Source: Arthrobacter_B citreus
GTDB taxonomy: Bacteria > Actinomycetota > Actinomycetes > Actinomycetales > Micrococcaceae
NCBI RefSeq assembly: GCF_042429235.1
Contig: NZ_JBHMBA010000002.1
DNA length: 64,000 nucleotides
Reading direction: 5' to 3' (one strand)
Position numbers and translations under genes: made by a program. The notes under the pieces are model-generated. The model was given only the letters and a program-made list of their open reading frames with translations. It had not been told where the DNA came from and made no database searches. The first letter of the stretch is position 1, and each line of letters begins with the position of its first letter. This document shows, piece after piece, positions 32,439-40,562 of this stretch.

Positions 32439-34796
32439 ATGGCTGAGCACGTGTTCGAGACATCCAGCGCCGCCGCCTCTTGGGAGGACGGACTCATCAT
32501 CGGCAGCGGCCGGGTTGGCGCCGTCGTTTACGGTCCGGCGGACGCGATCAGCGTTTCCCTCGCGCACGAGCGCTACTTCCTCCCCCTCCACCCGCGCCCG
32601 GACGCACCCGACCTCGCTCAGGTGAGGACGCGCATGCGGGCGGCCCTGCTCGCCGGTGATGCCGAGGAGGCGGGCGCCGCGCTGGGTCAGGGCAGCCGGG
32701 CGTCCGGGTACGGCGACAGTTTGATCTGGACGGATCCGCTCGGCCTCTGCGCAACGCTCACGGTCCGGACCCCGGGCGGCGTTGCCGAGTCACGGCGGAT
32801 CATTGACCCGCTGCTTGGCGAGGCGGCAGTCGAGTGGACCGATCTCGCGCTGCGGCGGCACGCCCTTCGGCTCATCGCCCCTTATGGAAGCGAGTCCGTG
32901 CTGATCACCCTCGAGGCAGACTCCGAGAGCACAGCTGTCGTCGAACTCGGGCTTGGCGCCGGCGGCGCCACACCTTTGGACACCGGTGTTCCCGACGGTT
33001 CCGCCGCGGTCACGGCAAGCGTGGAGGGCGGGGACCGCGGCATCCTTGAGGCCGCTGCCGGCTTCGGTTCGACCGGTGCCCGCGCGGTCATTACGGTCTC
33101 CACCGGGACAACGTGGGAGGTCCATGACGACATCACGCGGTCCGACGTGACGACCGGGCCCGGGGCCCCGCGGATGATACGAGTCGACGTCAGGATGCCT
33201 GCCGGCGAGCCCGGCACCGCGCGGTCCGGACCCCTGCCGGCTTCCTGGAACGACGTCCGCCTCGGGGAGAGGCGTGCCCGGGAACCCCTGACCCACGCCT
33301 CGCTGCTGGATCTGGCCGGCACTTCGGCGGGCACGAGGACTGAAGACCTGTGGTCCCAGGCCCGGGCCGGCGACGAAGGTTCCCGCCGCCGTGTAGTGGA
33401 GGCAGCCTACCTGAGCGGCCGGGCAAACATCATCGCCTCCACCGGCACCCTGCCACCCACGCTGCAGGGCGTCTGGCAGGGCACCTGGCGCCCCGCTTGG
33501 TCGGCGGACTACACCTTGAACGGCAATGTGCAGAACGGTGCGCTGGCAGGACTGGCCGTGACAGGCACTCCTGAACTTGCCCTGTCACTCCTGAATCTTG
33601 TCCTTCCGCACCTGGACGACTACCGCGATAACGCCCGCCTCATCTTCGGTGCCGAGGGGATGCTCCTGCCCTCCCGGATGTCCACTCACGGCCGGGCGAG
33701 CCACTTCTCAGAGGACTACCCCCATGTGTTTTGGACCGGATGCGGCGGATGGGTTCTGCGGATCCTGGCCGACGTTGTCGCCACGACCGGAGAAAGATCG
33801 ATCGTTGATGACCGGGTCTGGGAACTGACGGAGGGAGTCCTCCGCTTCGCCGAGACCGCGTTATTCGACGTCGACGGCGTCAGCCGGATTATTCCGTCCT
33901 ACTCCCCCGAGAACACGCCCGGCGGCGCCCGGGTGCCCCTCGCAACGGATGCGACCGTCGACGTCGCCATTCTCCGTGATGCCGCCCGGGCAACGGCGCT
34001 CCTTGGACGGGCGCGGGGAGATGACTCCCTGGATGCACGCTGGGCACGCGTTCTCGAGAATCTGCCGCCTTACCGCGTCGCCGCTGACGGCACCCTCGCA
34101 GAATGGCTTTCCGGCCCGTGGTCCGAAAACATCGCGCACCGCCATGCTTCCCAGCTTTACCCGCTGTGGTACGAAATTGATCCGGCCTTCGAGGGTGACG
34201 GCGAGGAGGCGGCCCGGTTGCGCGCAGCAGCCTCCGCGACGGTCCGGGAGAAGATCGCGTGGCGTGCAGCTGCGCCGTCGGCACCACCGGGCCGGATGGA
34301 GATGGCTTTCGGTCTGGTGCAGGTGGGGATGGCGGCAGCGGCGCTCGGGGACGCGGCGGCGGCTGAGGCGTGCGTTAATTGGCTGGCGCTCGAGCACTGG
34401 AGCCCGGCCCTGACAACAACGCACGATGCCGGCACGATCTTCAACCTTGATGCCAGCGGCGGACTTCCCGGACTCGTTGCGTCGATGTTGCTGGGCTCCA
34501 GCACCGACTCATTGTCGGTGCTTCCCGCCCTGCCGGCCGCGTGGCCGAGCGGACGCGTGACGGGGCTGCGCGCCCGCGGCGGCGTCGTCATCGACCAGCT
34601 CGAATGGCATCCAGGCGGCGCCGCGTTCACGGTGCGCCGGCTCCCTGGAGCCGCATGGCTGGCCCCCTGCGCGGGCACGCTGCTCCGCCTTCCCCGCGCC
34701 TCCGCTCTCCTCGTGGACGGCATTCCGGCAAAGACCGGCCGGTTCGGCATCGGGCCACGGCCCCTGCGCGTCGAGATCCAATGGCTGCAAGGCTAG
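32439..34796 (+). CDS. GH95-family glycosidase (alpha-L-fucosidase/alpha-L-galactosidase type)
   Basis: The 785-residue cytoplasmic enzyme resembles GH95 inverting glycosidases along its length. It has an N-terminal beta-sandwich opening WEDGLIIGSGRVGAVVYG and a helical barrel with QGVWQGTWRPAWSADYTLNGN. The probable acid Glu491 is in PSYSPEN, FNLDASGG provides the expected Asp, and VLPALPAAWPSGRVTGLRAR is the typical C-terminal block. The region around the catalytic Asn pair is atypical (LNGNVQNGALAG in place of the usual NIN...MNYW pattern), so its specificity may differ from known fucosidases. ATG 32439 has CGGAGC upstream. It is the last gene of the lacI operon. Confidence 0.85.
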   Translation: MAEHVFETSSAAASWEDGLIIGSGRVGAVVYGPADAISVSLAHERYFLPLHPRPDAPDLAQVRTRMRAALLAGDAEEAGAALGQGSRASGYGDSLIWTDPLGLCATLTVRTPGGVAESRRIIDPLLGEAAVEWTDLALRRHALRLIAPYGSESVLITLEADSESTAVVELGLGAGGATPLDTGVPDGSAAVTASVEGGDRGILEAAAGFGSTGARAVITVSTGTTWEVHDDITRSDVTTGPGAPRMIRVDVRMPAGEPGTARSGPLPASWNDVRLGERRAREPLTHASLLDLAGTSAGTRTEDLWSQARAGDEGSRRRVVEAAYLSGRANIIASTGTLPPTLQGVWQGTWRPAWSADYTLNGNVQNGALAGLAVTGTPELALSLLNLVLPHLDDYRDNARLIFGAEGMLLPSRMSTHGRASHFSEDYPHVFWTGCGGWVLRILADVVATTGERSIVDDRVWELTEGVLRFAETALFDVDGVSRIIPSYSPENTPGGARVPLATDATVDVAILRDAARATALLGRARGDDSLDARWARVLENLPPYRVAADGTLAEWLSGPWSENIAHRHASQLYPLWYEIDPAFEGDGEEAARLRAAASATVREKIAWRAAAPSAPPGRMEMAFGLVQVGMAAAALGDAAAAEACVNWLALEHWSPALTTTHDAGTIFNLDASGGLPGLVASMLLGSSTDSLSVLPALPAAWPSGRVTGLRARGGVVIDQLEWHPGGAAFTVRRLPGAAWLAPCAGTLLRLPRASALLVDGIPAKTGRFGIGPRPLRVEIQWLQG

Positions 34797-34834
34797 ACCG
34801 CCCCGGCTGCGCCGGAGTCGAAGAGGTTCGGAAC

Positions 34835-34854
34835 AGACGAGCATCGTCTCTTTT
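34835..34854 (+). terminator. short terminator after GH95
   Basis: AGACGA-GCA-TCGTCT followed by CTTTT is a 6-bp stem with a T run on the plus strand. It lies 38 bases after the GH95 stop and reaches the end of the convergent GH127 gene. Confidence 0.6.
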
Positions 34855-36680
34855 CACTTGTTGCGTGATTTGATCGGGAAATAGAGCGAGTACGGCTCGT
34901 CGACGATTTCATGCACGGGGCGGAAGCGGATCGCGGTGGATTGACCAACGGTGCGGTATCCGCGGAGCCATTCGGTCCACTGGCGCTCGTTGTCCGGTGC
35001 GAGAAGGGAGGCGGCCGAAGACGCATCGCCGTCCAGGCTCACCTCGCGGTCCACGAGTCCGGCCAGCACCACCGGCCCCTCTGCGAAGGCGACCGTAGCC
35101 GGCTCATCGGGGATTGGCACGGCCCGAAGGGCAAACGGGAACGCAATGTCAACGCTGGTCCGAACGCCGGGATGGTTGATGATGAGGGCACCCTCCACGT
35201 GCTCCACCCGGTCGTCCCCCGACAGCATGGGCTCCGCGGCGCTCCACTCCGGGACCCTGATCCGCACGCTCAGCGCGGCTCCTTCGTTCGAAGTGATCTC
35301 GATGCGGATCCGGACAGCGGAAGGCCTGTGGGCATCGCCGGCACCGCCTGCATTCGAATCCGGACCGACGTAGCCGGCGTCGTCAAGAACCTTGACCCGC
35401 ACGTCGGCGTCACCGTTGGTGGCAGCGACCCTCGCCCGCGCCGAAATGTGCTGGGCAACCGTCAGCACGCCGTCCTCCCCCAGATAGAAGATCAGGCCGG
35501 AATGCCGGGTGTGGGCCTGCACCAGGGTGCCATGGCAGCACCAAAAGTCCTCTGTTGGAGTTCCCCAGTTCTTGCGGCCGCCGCCCTCAAGCGGGAGGAA
35601 GTAGGCGACCATGCCGGTGCGCGGATTCTGCTGGGCAAGGATTCCGTTGTAAAGGTTCTGCTCAATGTAGTCGGCGTATGAGAGATCCCCCGTCCACCGC
35701 ATCAGGGTGTCCGCGAGGCGGATCATGTTGTAGACACTGCAATGCTCCTGCGTCTTTTCGCCCCGGCGTGAGGCGAACTCGAACGGAGGCGTCCAAATCT
35801 CGCCGGAGGTCTGGCCCCCCGTGCAGAACGTGCCTCGGCTGGTGACGGCCTGGTCCCAGTACGCCTCAACGATGCGGCGCCAGCGGTCTTCACCCGTGAC
35901 TTCATAGGCACGGGCAGCACCGAGGACTTCTGGAATGGTGGTGTTGGCATGCATGTTGGTCAGCATGTCCCGCCCCGCAAGCAGCCCGTCGAAAAGGGAA
36001 CGGTGGTAGTAGCGTTCGAGCAGTTCCAAGTAGATGCTGTCTCCGGTAAGAGCGAAAAGATCAGCCCACACTTCGATCATTCCCCCGGTCTCGACCTCCA
36101 GGATTGTTTGGAATGCATCGTCGTCGAACCCCCGCGCCCATTCGAGGATCGGTGTGGTCGCGTTTCGGGCCAACCGCAGTGCCCGCTCATCGCCGAGATC
36201 CGAGTGGACATCCACGAGTCCCATCAGAGTTTTGTGCATCGCGTACTGCGGCGCCCACACGGGCCGGCCATCCGCGAGTCGGCGAAGGAAAGCCGGCGGA
36301 ACAGCCCAAATCCACCCTCCCCCGTTCTCAAGCTGACAGCGCTCAAGTCCGTCGAGGACTGAGCCGATCCGCGCACGGAGCAGGCTGTCCCCCGTCACCG
36401 CAACTTCCCGGGCCGCGGCCGACAGCCAATGGCCGAGAAAATGGCCGCGCAGGAGCGCGCCGGGTGTCTCCCAGCCCCAATGGCGCTCCAAGCCGCGGGC
36501 CGCGTCCCGGGAGGACTGGAGATGCCAGGCCTGGTCGCCGATCCCGGCTTCAAGGAAGAAGTTCTGCAGCAGTGCGTCGTCTTGCAGCGACAGGAGGTAG
36601 GCCCGGTTCAACCGGCGGCGGTCATCGAAGATGCCACCCTCGAGACGGCTGCCGTCCGGTGCCAACTGGGCCAGCTTCAT
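34854..36680 (-). CDS. GH127 beta-L-arabinofuranosidase
   Basis: The 608-residue cytoplasmic enzyme (formerly DUF1680) removes beta-L-arabinofuranose by a zinc-thiolate mechanism in which a Cys is the nucleophile. The metal and catalytic set is visible: Cys314 in QEHCSVYNM, the vicinal pair Cys381-Cys382 in FWCCHGTLVQ, and a probable Glu294 in TSGEIW. The barrel opens with GGIFDDRRRLNRAYL and contains HFLGHWLSA and QYAMHKTLMGL, followed by C-terminal beta-sandwiches. In Bifidobacterium longum the family member HypBA1 acts on hydroxyproline-linked arabinofuranosides of extensin. It is transcribed alone, toward GH95, from the divergent operator region, with AGAGGAGC before the ATG. Confidence 0.9.
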   Translation of the reverse strand: MKLAQLAPDGSRLEGGIFDDRRRLNRAYLLSLQDDALLQNFFLEAGIGDQAWHLQSSRDAARGLERHWGWETPGALLRGHFLGHWLSAAAREVAVTGDSLLRARIGSVLDGLERCQLENGGGWIWAVPPAFLRRLADGRPVWAPQYAMHKTLMGLVDVHSDLGDERALRLARNATTPILEWARGFDDDAFQTILEVETGGMIEVWADLFALTGDSIYLELLERYYHRSLFDGLLAGRDMLTNMHANTTIPEVLGAARAYEVTGEDRWRRIVEAYWDQAVTSRGTFCTGGQTSGEIWTPPFEFASRRGEKTQEHCSVYNMIRLADTLMRWTGDLSYADYIEQNLYNGILAQQNPRTGMVAYFLPLEGGGRKNWGTPTEDFWCCHGTLVQAHTRHSGLIFYLGEDGVLTVAQHISARARVAATNGDADVRVKVLDDAGYVGPDSNAGGAGDAHRPSAVRIRIEITSNEGAALSVRIRVPEWSAAEPMLSGDDRVEHVEGALIINHPGVRTSVDIAFPFALRAVPIPDEPATVAFAEGPVVLAGLVDREVSLDGDASSAASLLAPDNERQWTEWLRGYRTVGQSTAIRFRPVHEIVDEPYSLYFPIKSRNK

Positions 36681-36697
36681 AAATGCTCCTCTTCTTT

Positions 36698-36709
36698 GAG
36701 ATCGATCTC
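36698..36709. promoter_or_regulatory. perfect LacI-type operator between GH127 and galA
   Basis: GAGATCGATCTC is a perfect 12-bp palindrome. It sits 18 bases upstream of the GH127 start and 31 bases upstream of the GH36 start, in the 59-base divergent gap. A minus-strand TAAAGT (36719-36714) next to it is a candidate -10 for GH127, so a bound repressor would block both directions. Confidence 0.75.
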
Positions 36710-36739
36710 TGTTACTTTACTCACTTATGGAATGACGGT

Positions 36740-38944
36740 ATGAATATCCGTATGGAATTTCCGCGGGTTATTCACCTCTTCGCTGAGGACGTGTCAGTCC
36801 TGCTCACCCAGGCCGCAGGTGCTCCACCGGCGATCGTTCACTGGGGCCCACGGATCAACGCGGACGATCACGAGCTTGTGGACTACGCGCGGACCAGCTT
36901 TCGGCCGGGCATCGGCAACCAGTCCGACGTTCCCTATGAAGCCGGGATCCTGCCTGAACACTCTTACGGCTGGAGTGGCTTGCCCGGAATCCGGGCCCAC
37001 CGCACAGGCGCGGCGTGGTCCCCCCGGTTGGAGGTCAGCTCGGTCACCGTGGACGGTGAAACCCTGGCAGAGGGCTGCGTCGCGCAATGCCCGGGGGGCC
37101 TCGTGGCCATTAGTGCCCACGACGAATGGGCTAAAATTCACGTCGAGATAGAGATCGATCTCTCGCCCCGTGGATTACTGCGCACCAGGACCAGCGTGCG
37201 CAATGACGGCACTGGTTCCAATCATCTCGAAGTGATCGGCGTCGATCCTTCTCTGCGTCTGCCGTTGGACGCCCGCGAAATCCTTGATTTCTCGGGTCGG
37301 TGGGGCACCGAGAAGATTCCGCAGCGTCACCCCGTCGTGGTGGGAACCCATGCACGGGAGTCCCGCCGCGGGCGCACCGGTCTGGACGCCACGACAGTCG
37401 TCGCGATTGGAACACCGGGCTTTGATGCCGGGTCCGGCCGCGTGTGGCTCTGTCACGTCGGCATCGGCGGTAACCACGAGCACGCTGTCGAACGCAGCGA
37501 CGGGTATCTGGCTTTTCGCGGCGGCGAACTTCTCCTGCCCGGTGAAGTGCGTCTTGCAAGTGGCGAAAGATACGTCTCCCCCTGGGTTTACGGCAGCTTA
37601 GGGATTGGACTGGATTCCGCCTCGGCACGTTACCACGACTTCTTACGGGACCGTTCGCTTTCCTCCCACCGTCCCCGCCCCGTCACGCTCAATGTGTGGG
37701 AGGCCGTGTACTTCGATCAGGACTTCGAGACACTGGCGGACCTTGCGACGCGTGCCGCGGACCTCGGAGTCGAGCGCTATGTCCTCGATGACGGGTGGTT
37801 CCAAGGCCGTTCTGACGACACCGCGGGGTTGGGCGACTGGATTCCCGACGAGAAGTCCTGGCCGGACGGTCTCGCGCCCCTCGCCGAGCATGTCCGCGGC
37901 CTCGGGATGGAGTTTGGTTTGTGGGTCGAGCCGGAAATGGTCAATGAGGACTCCGACCTCGCCCGCGCGCACCCCGACTGGCTTCTCCGGGCGCGCGCGG
38001 AACTGCCACCTCGTTTCCGCAATCAGCAGGTCCTGGACCTGACGAATCCAGAGGCCTTTGCGCACATTCTCGGCGTCCTCGATGGCCTGGTCAGCGACCT
38101 CGGCGTCGCCTGCCTCAAGTGGGACCACAACCGCGACCTGATCGATGCCGGCCATCCCGGTACAGGGACGCCCGCTGTCCACGACCAAACCCTCGCCGTC
38201 TACGAACTGATCGATCAGCTGCGGTCCCGACACCCCGGGCTGGAGATCGAGAGCTGCGCTTCGGGCGGCGGCCGGGTCGACCTGGGCATTCTCCAGCGCA
38301 CTGACCGCGTGCATACCTCCGACAATCAGGATCCCCTCGACCGCGCCCGGATGCTGCGGTGGACCGGACTCCTGGTCCCACCCGAAATGCTCGGATCACA
38401 CGTCGCTTCAGCTGTCTCCTCCGTCACCGGGCGCACGAGCGATCTTCATACCCGCTGCGCGATCGCTTTCCTCGGTCATTTCGGCATCGAATGGGATATT
38501 CGCGAATTGAGCAGCGAGGACAGCGCCACCCTGTCCCGCTGGATTGCCGCTTACCAGCAGCATCGGGAACTGATCAGCACCGGCAGGGTCGTCGCCAACG
38601 GAGACTTTGACCCTGATGCCCCGGCCCTGCGCGGTGTCGTCGCCGCCGACGGTTCCGAGGCCATCTACACCTTGGTAACGCCGCCGCTGTCCGCGGACTC
38701 ACGGCGCAGGGTCCGGCTGCCGGGGCTCCTCTCCGATGCCAGCTACCGTATCGAGTCTGCCCGCCCCGAGTCGCTCGGACCATGGTGGCTGAATCCGTCC
38801 TGGTTGGACTCAACCTCCGATCTCGATTCTGTAGCTGAGGCTCCGTCCTACTCGGGGAGCCTGCTCCGGGAGGCTGGACTCGACCTGCCCACCTTCCACC
38901 CCGACAGGGCACTGGTATTGCGGCTGGTCCGCATCGATGCCTGA
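36740..38944 (+). CDS. GH36 alpha-galactosidase
   Basis: This is a 734-residue cytoplasmic retaining alpha-galactosidase, the usual length for the bacterial tetrameric group. The N-terminal beta-supersandwich (about residues 1-310, with YGWSGLPGIRAHR) precedes a TIM barrel. The nucleophile is Asp462 in CLKWDHNRD, and the acid/base is Asp528 in HTSDNQDPLDR; ESCASGGGRVDLG lies between them. ATG 36740 has GGAA 8 bases upstream; ATG 36752 is also possible. It heads the three-gene operon GH36-GH51-GH27 on the plus strand. Terminal alpha-galactose from raffinose-type sugars, galactomannan or Gal-Ser peptides are all possible substrates. Confidence 0.92.
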   Translation: MNIRMEFPRVIHLFAEDVSVLLTQAAGAPPAIVHWGPRINADDHELVDYARTSFRPGIGNQSDVPYEAGILPEHSYGWSGLPGIRAHRTGAAWSPRLEVSSVTVDGETLAEGCVAQCPGGLVAISAHDEWAKIHVEIEIDLSPRGLLRTRTSVRNDGTGSNHLEVIGVDPSLRLPLDAREILDFSGRWGTEKIPQRHPVVVGTHARESRRGRTGLDATTVVAIGTPGFDAGSGRVWLCHVGIGGNHEHAVERSDGYLAFRGGELLLPGEVRLASGERYVSPWVYGSLGIGLDSASARYHDFLRDRSLSSHRPRPVTLNVWEAVYFDQDFETLADLATRAADLGVERYVLDDGWFQGRSDDTAGLGDWIPDEKSWPDGLAPLAEHVRGLGMEFGLWVEPEMVNEDSDLARAHPDWLLRARAELPPRFRNQQVLDLTNPEAFAHILGVLDGLVSDLGVACLKWDHNRDLIDAGHPGTGTPAVHDQTLAVYELIDQLRSRHPGLEIESCASGGGRVDLGILQRTDRVHTSDNQDPLDRARMLRWTGLLVPPEMLGSHVASAVSSVTGRTSDLHTRCAIAFLGHFGIEWDIRELSSEDSATLSRWIAAYQQHRELISTGRVVANGDFDPDAPALRGVVAADGSEAIYTLVTPPLSADSRRRVRLPGLLSDASYRIESARPESLGPWWLNPSWLDSTSDLDSVAEAPSYSGSLLREAGLDLPTFHPDRALVLRLVRIDA
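37151..37162. promoter_or_regulatory. second perfect operator-like palindrome inside galA
   Basis: GAGATCGATCTC, flanked by A and T to give a 14-bp palindrome, occurs in frame within GH36 (encoding EIDL). It is centred 453 bases from the intergenic operator. It could be an auxiliary site for DNA looping, as with the internal operator of lacZ, or a coincidence of codon choice. Confidence 0.4.
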
Positions 38945-38998
38945 TCCTCAGCGGTGCGCCGCGGCCCTCAGCCAACCCCAACCTCACTGGAGCCCTTC

Positions 38999-40528
38999 GT
39001 GAACACCACCAATACCACCGTCACCATAGATCTGGACCGGCCCGGCGCCACCATCAGCAAGCACCTCTACGGCCACTTCGCTGAGCACCTTGGGCGGTGC
39101 ATTTATGACGGCTTCTGGGTTGGCGAGGACTCCCCGGTCCCGAATGTTGGGGGAATCCGGCTCGACGTGGTTGAGGCCCTGCGCGCCTTGGACATCCCGA
39201 ACCTGCGTTGGCCTGGCGGCTGTTTCGCTGACCGCTACCACTGGACCGACGGCATTGGGCCCCGCGCGGACCGCCCGGGCCTTATCAACACGCTATGGGG
39301 AGGGGTCGCCGAGGACAACTCATTCGGGACCCACGAGTTCATGGCCCTCTGTGAACTGCTCGGAGCCGAGGCCTACATCTCGGGTAATGTCGGCTCAGGC
39401 ACAGTGCAGGAAATGGCCGATTGGATCGAGTATCTGACCGGTGCCGGCACGTCCCCGATGGCCGACCTTCGCCGCTCGCACGGGCGGGAGAAGCCTTGGA
39501 CCGTAGCGTTCTGGGGACTCGGCAACGAAAGTTGGGGCTGCGGCGGCAACATGCGCGCCGGCGCGTACGCCGACCTGGCCCGTCAGTTCGGCACCTTCTG
39601 CCAAAGCGGGAACGAAACGCCTCTCTATCGCATCGCGGCTGGAGCGGACGGCGCCGATACCGCCTGGACGAAGACCCTGATGGAGGTTATCCCCGAGATA
39701 GGCGCGCACCCCTTCTCCTCTGTGCCGTGGGAAGGTGTCTCGGTGCATTACTACACGATCGGCGGAAGCTGGTCCGCGAAGGGAAGTGCAACAGAGTTCG
39801 ATGACGCTTCCTATTGGAGCACCATCGTGGCAGCGCAAGGCATCGAGGAGCTGCTTCGCTCGCATGCCGCCGTCATGGATGTCTACGACCCCGAGAAGAA
39901 GTACGGGATGGTCCTGGATGAGTGGGGCACGTGGTGGGATGTCGAGCCAGGGACCCACCCCGGGTTCCTCTTTCAACAGAACACCATGCGCGACGCCATG
40001 GTGGCCGCCTGGCACTTTGACGTCTTTCACGGCTTCGCCGACCGCCTCAGGATGGCGAACATCGCACAGACGGTCAATGTGCTGCAGGCGATGCTGCTGA
40101 CTGATCCCGACGGGGGCGGGATGGTTCGAACGCCCACCTACCATGTGTTCGAAATGAACAAGGGCCACCACGACGCCACGGTGCTCCCCACGGCCGTTAC
40201 CGGCCCCACCCACACTGTGGACGGCCGAGACTTCCCTGTCGCATCCGCATCCGCGAGCACGAAAGACGGCAGGGTTCTGGTCTCCCTCACGAATGTCAGC
40301 CTGGACTCCCCGCTCCACATCAACCTGGCGTTCCGCGGCGGCACGGTCAGCGGCGGCGCCGGACGCCTCCTCACTTCCACCCGTCCCGATGCACACAACC
40401 GCCCGGGCGCAGCCGACGTCGTAAGTCCCGTCGAGCTTAAGGGCTTCGAGGCCACCCCCACGGGTCTGCGCCTCACCCTTCCCCCGCACTCCTTCGCCAC
40501 TGTGACCGTTGATGCCGATGTCCTTTGA
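38999..40528 (+). CDS. GH51 alpha-L-arabinofuranosidase
   Basis: This is a 509-residue cytoplasmic retaining enzyme that removes terminal alpha-L-arabinofuranose. The opening ISKHLYGHFAEHLGRCIYDGFWVG is characteristic (quoted here only as its family block). The acid/base is Glu177 in WGLGNESWG and the nucleophile is Glu308 in MVLDEWGTWW. A C-terminal beta-domain ends in PPHSFATVTVDADVL. GTG 38999 is chosen for TGGAG 8 bases upstream and the family length. It is the middle gene of the GH36 operon, 54 bases after it and 34 before GH27. Confidence 0.93.
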   Translation: MNTTNTTVTIDLDRPGATISKHLYGHFAEHLGRCIYDGFWVGEDSPVPNVGGIRLDVVEALRALDIPNLRWPGGCFADRYHWTDGIGPRADRPGLINTLWGGVAEDNSFGTHEFMALCELLGAEAYISGNVGSGTVQEMADWIEYLTGAGTSPMADLRRSHGREKPWTVAFWGLGNESWGCGGNMRAGAYADLARQFGTFCQSGNETPLYRIAAGADGADTAWTKTLMEVIPEIGAHPFSSVPWEGVSVHYYTIGGSWSAKGSATEFDDASYWSTIVAAQGIEELLRSHAAVMDVYDPEKKYGMVLDEWGTWWDVEPGTHPGFLFQQNTMRDAMVAAWHFDVFHGFADRLRMANIAQTVNVLQAMLLTDPDGGGMVRTPTYHVFEMNKGHHDATVLPTAVTGPTHTVDGRDFPVASASASTKDGRVLVSLTNVSLDSPLHINLAFRGGTVSGGAGRLLTSTRPDAHNRPGAADVVSPVELKGFEATPTGLRLTLPPHSFATVTVDADVL

Positions 40529-40562
40529 CCCGCGTCCGCACCCTGCGGCCGGAACGGACCGC

